Positions 54,149-62,288 of a stretch of 64,000 nucleotides of DNA are shown piece by piece (the first letter of the stretch is position 1; the number at the start of each line of letters is the position of its first letter). The notes under the pieces were generated by a model that did no database searches, was not told the origin of the DNA, and was given only the letters and a program-made list of their open reading frames with translations. The stretch is from JAGVPT01 sp964439265 (GTDB taxonomy: Bacteria > Bacteroidota > Ignavibacteria > UBA10030 > UBA8401), in assembly GCA_964439265.1 (NCBI GenBank), contig CAYTOA010000006.1, positions 1-64,000 of the forward strand, written 5' to 3'. The position numbers were made by a program, and so were the translations under genes.

Positions 54149-54179
54149 TGACAGTGCAGCGATGACTGCAGCGGCCGCA

Positions 54180-55478
54180 CTATTTATTCGCGCGTTCCAC
54201 CAAATCCCAAATCGGCGTGACGAGCCGGTAATCACCGAAACCAGAATCATCGACGAAAACAATTTGCCTGTCAAATTCGTAGTACGTCCAAATTTCGTAG
54301 GGTTTAGAATCGATCTCAAACGGGTGACGGTCGACAGCTCCCGGCGCCCCCAGGATGATGAACGTCATCCCCATATCCGTACGCCATCCCTCCATAAAAT
54401 GAGAAAAATGTTCGTTAGCGTATTGAACGCGGCTGTAGTACTCTTCCATTTTTTCGTTGCGCTGCGTACCGGGGCTTGGGTTCCGTTTTCGCCAGAATTC
54501 CTGAAAAAGTTTTTGCTTTTCTTCTAGAGTAGACGCATCCGCCATCGCATCGTACTCTTTGCTGCTGGCAATATACTTCGTTTGCCGTATTGCAAGATCA
54601 ATGTCTGCGAGCGTCGTAGGCAGGCTTCTCCATCGCATAACGAACGCGCGTCTTTTCTGAGCAGTGTACGTCTCGGCGGTATCCGATTTCCTTAACGTCT
54701 GTGCATCGATCTCCAGGAGATACGCACCGGCTGGAAATCGTGCACTGTCCATCACCGCGATCACTTCCGACTTCTTTCCTTCCAGACGGCGGCGCTCGCT
54801 TTGGATGTACATCCGTTTTTCTTTTTTGTCCACCACCTGATAGGTGAGTATGACCGAATCCGCACCATTTGCGTTGTAAACCTCGAAGAAGAAAGAGAAG
54901 CCATGAGGGAGGTCATAGAGATTGCCCGAGACGTTCGGTACGAGCGTCGACTGCCCCGCCTCCGTCGTCACGTGGTTCACCAGCATGATATCGCTGACCG
55001 AGAACGGCGTCTCGGAATAATCGGGGACGGTCATTTTCCTTACTTGCGTGTAGATCTTACCCGATTCTCTCTCGCGCAATTCGGCATGCAGCTGATATGC
55101 TCCGGGCGCCAGGGTAAACGAACCCATCGCAGGACTAAATTCTCTTTTCGATTGAGTTTCGTCAAAAGCCCGAACGCAAATAACTTTGTTCCAGGTTTTT
55201 TCGAGAACGCCGGTGCCCTCTTCGTTGAGAATATCGATGGTAATTTCATAGCGTGCTACGAACCCGGAGTCGGTGGCCGCAAATTGCAGCACTTCGAAAG
55301 GAACTTCAGAGTAAACGTCAATACGAGCCGACGATGAGTCGTTCGAGCGGAAGCTTAACGCATCCATATAGAATGGAGGAATGCCGATAGGGGCGTGGTC
55401 TGAGCGGTTATCGACCTGAGCCCGGAGAGGTCCGACCTGGGAAATAATGAAGAACATGCCGACGACAAGTTTTCGCAT
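54180..55478 (-). CDS. GWxTD-domain exported protein
   Basis: 432 residues with a signal peptide (LVVGMFFIISQVGPLRAQ). The C-terminal GWxTD domain is clear: RVQYANEHFSHFMEGWRTDM, then GMTFIILGAPGAVDRHPFE, PYEIWTYYEFDRQIVFVDDS and GFGDYRLV. The first 250 residues form beta-rich modules typical of such proteins (YSEVPFEVLQFAATDSGFVA, GAYQLHAELRE). The GWxTD family is FCB-specific and of unknown function. It is immediately upstream of the TamA-like gene. Confidence 0.9.
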   Translation of the reverse strand: MRKLVVGMFFIISQVGPLRAQVDNRSDHAPIGIPPFYMDALSFRSNDSSSARIDVYSEVPFEVLQFAATDSGFVARYEITIDILNEEGTGVLEKTWNKVICVRAFDETQSKREFSPAMGSFTLAPGAYQLHAELRERESGKIYTQVRKMTVPDYSETPFSVSDIMLVNHVTTEAGQSTLVPNVSGNLYDLPHGFSFFFEVYNANGADSVILTYQVVDKKEKRMYIQSERRRLEGKKSEVIAVMDSARFPAGAYLLEIDAQTLRKSDTAETYTAQKRRAFVMRWRSLPTTLADIDLAIRQTKYIASSKEYDAMADASTLEEKQKLFQEFWRKRNPSPGTQRNEKMEEYYSRVQYANEHFSHFMEGWRTDMGMTFIILGAPGAVDRHPFEIDSKPYEIWTYYEFDRQIVFVDDSGFGDYRLVTPIWDLVERANK

Positions 55479-55523
55479 TTGTGCAGTGCGCGATTGAATG
55501 TTTTTTTCAGCCGTATGCTGCGT

Positions 55524-56822
55524 TCATACTATATCGCCGTAGAGGTCGAACTCTGCGGCATCGGTAACAAGCACATCAACAAAATCGCCGACTGAAAGGT
55601 GTCGCCCATTCGCCGGTGTGATAAATATTTCATTGTCTATTTCGGGAGCGTCCCATACCGTCCGGCCAATGTGCGACCCGTCTTCACACCGCTCGACGAC
55701 GGCTCGGACAATTTTCCCGATGCGCCCTTCATTCCTTTCTCGTGAAATTTCTTTCTGCACATCCATGATCCTTGCCCGGCGGGCTTCTTTCTCATCATGC
55801 GGGATCGGATCGCCGAGGCCGTATGCACCGGTACCGTCCTCCTGCGAGTACGTAAAAACTCCGAGCCGGTCAAAGCGAACAACTTTTATGAAATTGATCA
55901 ACTCCTCGACGTCGCGATCAGTCTCGTTGGGATAACCTGTGATCAATGTCGTGCGCAGCGCAATATCGGGCACCGCCTTTCGCACCGATTCGATGAGCGA
56001 TTCCATTGCGCGCCGGGTTATTCCCCGGCGCATCGATTTGAGGACGTTATCGGAAGCATGCTGAATAGGCATGTCCATGTACCGGCAAATTTTCGGATTT
56101 TCCTGGAAGGACTGGAGGACATCGTGAGGAAATTTTGCCGGGTATGCGTACATCAGCCGCACCCATTCCAGCTCTTTCACATTTGCCAGAGAATTGAGGA
56201 GCGAGGCAAGTTTTCTCTGGCCGTAGAGGTCCAGCCCGTAGTATGTCGTGTCCTGGCCGATCACGATCAGCTCTTTCACTCCTTTATTGACGAGTTTCAT
56301 TACTTCGTCCATGATCTCGCCCGCGGGCTTTGAGCGATGGACTCCGCGCATAATAGGAATTGCGCAGAAGGAGCAGGGATTATCGCAGCCCTCTGAAATT
56401 TTCAGGTAGGCGGAATACTGAGGCGTCGAAAGCTGACGCTCTCCGAGTAGTTCATACTTGTAGTTCCCGCCCAACTCGCTGACGATCATCGGCACGTCGT
56501 TCGAGCCAAAGAAGCGGTCGACCTCGGGAATCTCCCTGACAAGGTCATCATGGTAGCGCTCCGAAAGGCAACCCATGACAATGACCCTTTCAAGTCTTCC
56601 TTCATTCTTCAACTTGACAGCCTCGAGAATTGTATCGACAGACTGTTTTTTTGCTTCGTCGATGAAGCCGCATGTGTTGATGACCGCAATAGACGCGTCG
56701 GAAATTGAGGAAGTCACTTCGAGGTCGTTCCCTTCCAGCTGGCTCCAGAGCGCTTCGGAATCGACTTGATTCTTTGCACAGCCAAGGGTGATAATGGTGA
56801 CTTTTTTGGATGGCTTGTCCAC
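55524..56822 (-). CDS. rimO: Ribosomal protein S12 methylthiotransferase RimO
   Basis: 432 residues from GTG 56822, chosen because AGAAGGAG lies five bases upstream; a TTG at 56849 overlapping the cdsA stop is less likely. Methylthiotransferase N-terminal domain with three Fe-S cysteines (VTIITLGCAKNQVDSEALWS; INTCGFIDEAKKQS; IVMGCLSERY), radical-SAM cluster GCDNPCSFCAIPIMRGVHRS (CxxxCxxC), and a C-terminal TRAM domain ending in EFDLYGDIV. It adds a methylthio group to the conserved Asp of ribosomal protein S12. The LGCAKNxVDSE signature distinguishes it from MiaB. Confidence 0.96.
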   Translation of the reverse strand: MDKPSKKVTIITLGCAKNQVDSEALWSQLEGNDLEVTSSISDASIAVINTCGFIDEAKKQSVDTILEAVKLKNEGRLERVIVMGCLSERYHDDLVREIPEVDRFFGSNDVPMIVSELGGNYKYELLGERQLSTPQYSAYLKISEGCDNPCSFCAIPIMRGVHRSKPAGEIMDEVMKLVNKGVKELIVIGQDTTYYGLDLYGQRKLASLLNSLANVKELEWVRLMYAYPAKFPHDVLQSFQENPKICRYMDMPIQHASDNVLKSMRRGITRRAMESLIESVRKAVPDIALRTTLITGYPNETDRDVEELINFIKVVRFDRLGVFTYSQEDGTGAYGLGDPIPHDEKEARRARIMDVQKEISRERNEGRIGKIVRAVVERCEDGSHIGRTVWDAPEIDNEIFITPANGRHLSVGDFVDVLVTDAAEFDLYGDIV

Positions 56823-56845
56823 TCGGGCTCCTTCTCTCAACTTCG

Positions 56846-57811
56846 TCAAGACAACACTGCGATGGTTAGATAAAGATACAAAATCGGTGAGACAAATATC
56901 AAACTATCAAACCGGTCGAACACACCACCGTGACCCGGGATCAACGCTGATGAATCTTTCACGCCGGCATCCCGCTTGAACAATGATTCCACCAGGTCCC
57001 CTAATTGCCCGAAGACGCCTATAATAACGCCCATCAGGATGGCCTGTTGGAATTTGAGATAAGGAAGAACGAAATGCTGTGCAACGGCCATCGCGGCAAC
57101 CGCACCGAAGAAACCCCATACAGCGCCTTCCCACGTCTTATTCGGACTCACCCGTTCAAACAGTTTATGCCGGCCGGTCGCTAATCCTCCAAAATATGCC
57201 GCGGTGTCGCACATCCAGATGGAGGCGAAGATTGCGATGATCGTCAGACCTCCCCATGCATACGCAGCGGAATGTAACGCCGCATCTGAACTGTCATGTG
57301 CACCGGCCAGAGCATCCTGCACGAGGCGGAGTGGAAACTCGCTCCCGAACTGTTCACGGATCCCGATGAATGTGCTGAGAAATGCGCCGATATACACCAC
57401 GCCGAGAATGGTGTATCCTGCATTAACGAATACCGAACCTTTGTTCCGGAAAAGTTCAAGAAGAAGGACGAGGACGAAGAAAATCAAAAGGACCGCAAAG
57501 AGAATCTGCGATGTCGTGAGAAGCGGAGCGGGGACTTCTCGCCCGTACAAAATGCCCGAAAAGAACGATCGGATGCCTGCGTGAAAAAATACCCCGTTGA
57601 TCGCAACCGCGGCCGCTGTTCCAAGCGTCCGCTGCGGGGATGCTCCTTTTAAGACCGACATCGCATAGAATTCATTCAACGCAAGGCAGCAGATCACAAC
57701 GACAAAAAGAAAAAAAGGGAATCCGCCAAAGTACGAAATAAACAGGACGACCGGGACGGCGACGACCGCAACCAGTACTCGCGAGGCAAGGTTTGAAAAT
57801 CTCGCCGTCAT
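56846..57811 (-). CDS. cdsA: Phosphatidate cytidylyltransferase
   Basis: 321 residues with about eight helices. The CTP-transferase signature spans WMCDTAAYFGGLATGRHKLF, RVSPNKTWEGAVWGF, GQLGDLVESLFKRDAGVKDS and IPGHGGVFDRFDSL. It makes CDP-diacylglycerol, the branch point of phospholipid synthesis. ATG overlaps the stop of the upstream zinc-ribbon gene (ATGA, 57808-57811). Confidence 0.96.
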   Translation of the reverse strand: MTARFSNLASRVLVAVVAVPVVLFISYFGGFPFFLFVVVICCLALNEFYAMSVLKGASPQRTLGTAAAVAINGVFFHAGIRSFFSGILYGREVPAPLLTTSQILFAVLLIFFVLVLLLELFRNKGSVFVNAGYTILGVVYIGAFLSTFIGIREQFGSEFPLRLVQDALAGAHDSSDAALHSAAYAWGGLTIIAIFASIWMCDTAAYFGGLATGRHKLFERVSPNKTWEGAVWGFFGAVAAMAVAQHFVLPYLKFQQAILMGVIIGVFGQLGDLVESLFKRDAGVKDSSALIPGHGGVFDRFDSLIFVSPILYLYLTIAVLS

Positions 57812-58275
57812 TGCGCACCACCCTCTTTGATTATAAATTCACCCAGGTCCATCTCATCGATGAGACCTCGGGCTGCTTTGATCGATTCAGCCTTCACAAA
57901 AATAGTTACGAACCGATCGTCCGTCAAGCTGCAGAAATGGGAGAACTTCATTGCTGAAAACTGAAGGGCCGGTATACCGTTAAGAGAAAGATTTTTCGTC
58001 AATATGTCAGCTTCAAATTCACTTGCGACAGCCGCGAGGTTGATATGGGCAGGCATCAACTGAGAATGGAAAACATCGTCGCAATACAATTTGTTTTCCT
58101 TTGCCACCGAACAATCGTCGCACACCGGTTTGCCGCAGACAACGCAAACGCCGATGGCACGCGTGCCTGAGTGATTCTCACATTCAACAATATCCTGCAG
58201 TCCAAGGACTCTTCCGCAGGCCGTGCAGAACAACGCTTGCCCGGTACTTGTGCGATGACAGCGCTGACAGATCAC
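57808..58275 (-). CDS. Zinc-ribbon plus B-box-like and DUF2007-like protein
   Basis: 155 residues, starting GTG 58275 with AAAGGAG seven bases upstream and overlapping the CPBP stop (GTGA). Two cysteine clusters: MICQRCHRTSTGQALFCTAC (zinc ribbon, CxxC twice) and ECENHSGTRAIGVCVVCGKP followed by VCDDC (B-box-like). The last 75 residues (AAVASEFEADILTKNLSLNG, VTIFVKAESIKAARGLIDEM) look like the small DUF2007 'signal-transducing' fold. Role unknown; likely a protein-protein or metal-sensing adaptor. Confidence 0.8.
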   Translation of the reverse strand: MICQRCHRTSTGQALFCTACGRVLGLQDIVECENHSGTRAIGVCVVCGKPVCDDCSVAKENKLYCDDVFHSQLMPAHINLAAVASEFEADILTKNLSLNGIPALQFSAMKFSHFCSLTDDRFVTIFVKAESIKAARGLIDEMDLGEFIIKEGGAQ

Positions 58276-59240
58276 GCGGACGCTCCTTTAAAGGCGGATT
58301 CGTCAAGCCGTGAAGTCACTTGCCAATAAAAATACATCGTGACAACAAAGATGATAATGAAGCCTGCCGTTGTCGAAAAGACAAATGTCGCTGAATAGTC
58401 GGATAGCGAATCGAACATGGAAAGCGCCGGGGAATCTTTTATGGCCGGTTCATAGTACACGCCGACGACGGAGACAAGGTTATTTATGAAATGAGCAGCC
58501 ATAGGAATCACAATCGTGCCCGACCTGGCCATAAAGAACCCGAACAAAACTCCTAAACTGACGAGCGGAACCACAAGAAATGGGTTCACGTGGTATAACC
58601 CGAAGATCATTCCTGTAAAAACGAACCCCCATTTCTTATTCGTCGCAAGCGTCAAATTCTTCTGGATCAATCCCCGGAAGAGAAGCTCTTCGCAGATCGC
58701 CGGGGTCAACGCAACAACAATAATAACAAAAAGGAGCTCGGATGGTGAGTGTGCCTGCACGAGCATCGTCATCGTCTCTTCGATCAGCTTTCGGACTGTT
58801 TCTATGAACGGGCGGAGCGATTCCGGGAGCGGGATTTTATCCTGAAAAAAGAGATATCCCTCCATCGCCTGCTGAAGAGAGAACACTCCGATCACGGCAA
58901 GAACAAATTCGCTGGCTTTCGGCATCCGCCGGGGGAGTACCGCACGCGTTGAACCATGCTGGAACCTCATTAAGATGAGCGTCGGTATCAGCAAAAATAC
59001 AATTTGTGAGATCATGGTAGCGAGACGCATCATCTGCACGTTTTCAAGTGTGACAGAAGTACCGAAGATCAGCCAGGTTAACCCTCCCCCGACAACCTGA
59101 TAAAGAAAAAATATTGCGGCAAGCGCAAGGAACACGAATCCAAGCGGATTCATTCTCAACGCGTCTACCCCTGGCGGCAATACCTCCGAGGCCTCTTCTG
59201 CCGGGGGGAGGCCGGCGTTATTTTCGAGGCGTTCGTCCAT
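58272..59240 (-). CDS. CPBP (CAAX/Abi) family intramembrane protease
   Basis: 322 residues, about eight helices. Metalloprotease motifs: PAICEELLFRGLIQKNL (EExxxR), MIFGLYHVNPFLVVP (FxxxH type), and IVIPMAAHFINNLVSV (HxxxN/B). The family includes Rce1-like CAAX proteases and bacteriocin-immunity proteins; the substrate here is unknown. Start ATG 59240 lies inside the last 23 bases of the upstream gene. Confidence 0.9.
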   Translation of the reverse strand: MDERLENNAGLPPAEEASEVLPPGVDALRMNPLGFVFLALAAIFFLYQVVGGGLTWLIFGTSVTLENVQMMRLATMISQIVFLLIPTLILMRFQHGSTRAVLPRRMPKASEFVLAVIGVFSLQQAMEGYLFFQDKIPLPESLRPFIETVRKLIEETMTMLVQAHSPSELLFVIIVVALTPAICEELLFRGLIQKNLTLATNKKWGFVFTGMIFGLYHVNPFLVVPLVSLGVLFGFFMARSGTIVIPMAAHFINNLVSVVGVYYEPAIKDSPALSMFDSLSDYSATFVFSTTAGFIIIFVVTMYFYWQVTSRLDESAFKGASA

Positions 59241-60195
59241 GAGACCCGAAGTGTTGTTTAATCAGTGCAGCGAGCAGGGGTACCATGATCTCGTGATGGC
59301 CGGCAAAATCGTACCCCTTTCCGGTCTTTTGCGTCGGGCGAAGGACTACGTTCATCAGCGGCCGGTAATGCCGCAGCATGTCAAAATTCGCCGTCGTAAA
59401 CCCGTGCGCTTTGCTTCCGAGATTGCGGGCAACGGTCAGCGCTTTCAAAAAGACTTCGGGCATGATGACCGCCGACCCAATATTCAGCACGACGCCGCCA
59501 TTGACAAGATCTTTCACAACGTTGGAGAAGATTTTGAAATCTCGAAAGCTCAATTCGCCGGTCGCAGCGCCGTCCATCGTCGGCTGTTGGTGGACAATAT
59601 CTGTGCCGATCGCCGCATGGACGGTAACGGGAACGTCAAGTTCGAAGCATGTTCCGAGGATGCTCAGCTTCTTATTTTTTGCCCGTGCTTCGACCAATGC
59701 ACGTCCGAGCGTTTCACCGTATCCCATCGTACTCATGGCATAGCCGATGGAAAGCGAGTTATTGATGAACTCTCCCGTCTCTCGTGACATCCCGAATTTG
59801 CCGTCAAGCATGTTTTCAGCAACGTCCTCCGACGTTTTCCCCCACAATGCCGTTTCCACGTCGTGGATCGCTGCGGCACTGTTCATTGCAACCGCAGTCA
59901 CAATCTTCCTCCGGACAAGATCAAGGATGATCGGCGATAAACCGACCTTGATAACATGCGCACCCATCATCACGATAACGGGCTTTCTCTCTTTTCGCGC
60001 ACGGACGATGTCAGCGACCAGGGTCTTGAGTTGAGCCGCGGCGAGGATGTTCGGCAGCGACCTGGCAAACGCAGCGAACGATTGCTTTGACGGGTCGAAG
60101 GGAGCGCCAAAATCCTTTGGAGCCACCTTGCTCTTGCGCGAAACGATCGAAATTGTCTTGACCTTCGAGAGGTCCGCCTGTACATATTTTGACAT
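59218..60195 (-). CDS. Deoxyhypusine-synthase-like conserved protein
   Basis: 325 residues, no membrane segment. Rossmann-like motifs VIVMMGAHVIKVGLSPIILD, TAVAMNSAAAIHDVETALWG, MDGAATGELSFRDF, VVLNIGSAVIMPEVFLKAL and GKGYDFAGHHEIMVPLLAAL. These fit a bacterial family distantly related to deoxyhypusine synthase as I remember it, but the catalytic lysine motif of true DHS (EAVSWGKI) is not seen, so hypusine formation should not be assumed. Its ATG follows the DUF3108 stop directly (TAGATG). Confidence 0.75.
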   Translation of the reverse strand: MSKYVQADLSKVKTISIVSRKSKVAPKDFGAPFDPSKQSFAAFARSLPNILAAAQLKTLVADIVRARKERKPVIVMMGAHVIKVGLSPIILDLVRRKIVTAVAMNSAAAIHDVETALWGKTSEDVAENMLDGKFGMSRETGEFINNSLSIGYAMSTMGYGETLGRALVEARAKNKKLSILGTCFELDVPVTVHAAIGTDIVHQQPTMDGAATGELSFRDFKIFSNVVKDLVNGGVVLNIGSAVIMPEVFLKALTVARNLGSKAHGFTTANFDMLRHYRPLMNVVLRPTQKTGKGYDFAGHHEIMVPLLAALIKQHFGSHGRTPRK

Positions 60196-60993
60196 CTATT
60201 TGACCCTCGCTTTCAAATCGCCGTTAATACCGGAGTACTCGCGCAACTCCGACCCGATCGAACCGATCAGGACTTTTGTCGTAATCTTCACCGGAATTTT
60301 TCTGTCGTCATCGGAAAGCCAAATAAGCACCCTGCCGTCGCTCTTAAAGAGACCTCCCTCTTTCGCCAGGGGTTCGACGATGATGCATTTGAATGTACCC
60401 GCTTCTACTTTGATTGTCTCTCTCCCGATGAATTGCACATCAAGATCATACGTTGAGTCTTTATAGAAGTTTTGAAGATGGATCCTTTCCCCGATTTTCT
60501 TATTTGAAAAATCCAGCGTCCTGACAAAGAAGAATGCCGACATGATATCGTTGACCTTTGGCGGTATGGGATACTGTTTATCGCCGACTTTTGCTACATG
60601 ATTGAGCTGGTCAAATTCCGCAACGAAATCGCGACGGTAGTGACCCTCTTTGACATGCTGTTCAAACCGCCACGGGTATACTTCACGCACGTCGAGATAC
60701 GTTTCGTACCGGTCGCGGACTTCGAAAAACCAGGAAAATGTCGGCGTTGAGTTGACCTCAAACATCACTTTGAAACATTGATGCGCGCCAACGGTATCAT
60801 ATTCGGGAATCGAAATGACCGCCTGGCCTGCAGTGATAAATCCATAGCCAACATTGAACACTAACCGTTCGCCGACGGTAAACGCGGATTGACCCGGGTC
60901 CTCTTTCGGCTTGCCAGTTTGGAAAGCGGAGGACGAACTGACTCCCAGCAAAGCCAGAAGTGCGAATGCTACGATGTTCCGTACTGTTGACAT
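60196..60993 (-). CDS. DUF3108 family exported protein
   Basis: About 265 residues from ATG 60993 (an ATG at 61014 overlapping the GT9 stop is the alternative). Signal peptide MSTVRNIVAFALLALLGVSS then SSAFQ. The beta-rich body shows the family's conserved phrases: GERLVFNVGYGFITAGQAVI near the N terminus, RDRYETYLDVREVYPWRFE, GHYRRDFVAEFDQ, VNDIMSAFFFVRTLDF, and LIWLSDDDRKIPVKI. Periplasmic lipocalin-like proteins of unknown function, often near envelope genes. Confidence 0.85.
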   Translation of the reverse strand: MSTVRNIVAFALLALLGVSSSSAFQTGKPKEDPGQSAFTVGERLVFNVGYGFITAGQAVISIPEYDTVGAHQCFKVMFEVNSTPTFSWFFEVRDRYETYLDVREVYPWRFEQHVKEGHYRRDFVAEFDQLNHVAKVGDKQYPIPPKVNDIMSAFFFVRTLDFSNKKIGERIHLQNFYKDSTYDLDVQFIGRETIKVEAGTFKCIIVEPLAKEGGLFKSDGRVLIWLSDDDRKIPVKITTKVLIGSIGSELREYSGINGDLKARVK

Positions 60994-61000
60994 AGTGAGA

Positions 61001-62155
61001 TTAATCTTGTTCATCCAAGAATTTTTTGATCGCAGAAAATACTTCCTCAACCGCGATCTGATCCATACAAACGTTTGAACGGCACGGTGACCCCTTGCAC
61101 AACGGACATTTCTGGTTGTCGGCAAGAAAGATTTTTTTTTTGCGAGTGTACGGCCCCCACCGCATAGGACTGCACTGCACGATCGGCGGAAAGAATGCGA
61201 CGACCGGCGTCCCGACAAGAGCAGCGACGTGCATAGGACCGGTCGAATTTGAAACAAACACTTCTGCTCGGCGGATCAGCGCGCCAAGATCCATGAGGGA
61301 GAGTCTCCCGACGACCGAAAGCGGCGCCTTGTTCATTCCGGCGGCTACCTTGCCGACTAATCCTTCTTCACCTTTTCCACCCGTCACGACAACTTTGATC
61401 CCCAGCCTGCCCTGCACTTCATTACCCAAATTGGAAAAATTCTCCGCACTCCAATCGCGGGATGAACCGCCGCTCCCCGGGTGAAGAACGACAAACCTGT
61501 CGTGCGATGAAATGGAATTGGCGGCGAGCATAGAGTCAACAGAAGCAACCGCCGATGGAGATATTGAAAATTCAAATTCCGGTTCTTCTTCCGACTCAAT
61601 TCCCAGGGCGCGGAGCAAGTTGAGATTGTATTCCACCTCGTGCCGCTTAGCGTCCTTTCGATGTTCAAACACTCTCCTGTTGAACAAGAACGAATACCAC
61701 CGATACCCCGAGCCTACCCGGACATGAATTCCCGCCAGGAACATCAGCAACGCAGGACGGAAACGAGCATACGGAATTATCGCGATATCAAATCTCTTCC
61801 TGCGAATCCCCTTCAAGATCGTCAGGAGCGACCCTATGCTCGACTCGTTCTCATAAATCAAAACTTCGTCAACACACGAATTCTGGTCGACAAGTTCGCG
61901 CGTGTATTGGCGCATGAGAACGGAGATTGAAGCCTTAGGATAGCGGCGTCTGAGAAGCGGCAACATCGGCAGCGAGAGGATGACATCACCTATTCTATCG
62001 ATCCGGACCAGAAGGATATTTTTAACGTCGTCGTTCAAAACATTGCCGCCGATGAAAACAGGAAAACATCTCTCGCGAATATTTTCAGATTCAATATACG
62101 GCAAACACGAGTAAGGTGCAAGGTAACCGGGCGGGAGGTCGTGCTCAGGTTTCAT
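61001..62155 (-). CDS. GT9 family glycosyltransferase (heptosyltransferase-like)
   Basis: About 384 residues from ATG 62155 (MKPEHDLPPG); longer starts lie inside the REPIN-like repeat 62157-62235 and are rejected. ILLVRIDRIGDVILSLPML at the N terminus is the GT9 signature; RFVVLHPGSGGSSRDWSAEN, VVVTGGKGEEGLVG, and SNSTGPMHVAALVGTPVVAF (the STGPxH site) complete it. It ends in a cysteine-rich CPLCKGSPCRSNVC. GT9 enzymes add heptose or similar sugars to the LPS core; the actual sugar is unknown. First gene of the tight run that continues to yraN. Confidence 0.9.
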   Translation of the reverse strand: MKPEHDLPPGYLAPYSCLPYIESENIRERCFPVFIGGNVLNDDVKNILLVRIDRIGDVILSLPMLPLLRRRYPKASISVLMRQYTRELVDQNSCVDEVLIYENESSIGSLLTILKGIRRKRFDIAIIPYARFRPALLMFLAGIHVRVGSGYRWYSFLFNRRVFEHRKDAKRHEVEYNLNLLRALGIESEEEPEFEFSISPSAVASVDSMLAANSISSHDRFVVLHPGSGGSSRDWSAENFSNLGNEVQGRLGIKVVVTGGKGEEGLVGKVAAGMNKAPLSVVGRLSLMDLGALIRRAEVFVSNSTGPMHVAALVGTPVVAFFPPIVQCSPMRWGPYTRKKKIFLADNQKCPLCKGSPCRSNVCMDQIAVEEVFSAIKKFLDEQD

Positions 62156-62156
62156 A

Positions 62157-62235
62157 AGGTGACGGACACCTTGCTGATTTATCCTGTTAGATTTTTCGGC
62201 ATAGGATGATTTTTGGAGTGAGGTGTCCGTCACCT
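62157..62235. repeat. REPIN-like inverted pair of short hairpins
   Basis: AGGTGACGGACACCT (62157-62171) and its perfect reverse complement AGGTGTCCGTCACCT (62221-62235), 49 bases apart. Each copy is itself a hairpin (AGGTG-ACGGA-CACCT). Two inverted REPs around a spacer is the REPIN layout mobilised by RAYT transposases. It abuts the GT9 start codon by two bases. Confidence 0.75.
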
Positions 62236-62288
62236 CTCACCACAAACGCAAAATTGATCGCCTCAGGCGGCGTCCACGGGGCGAAGAA

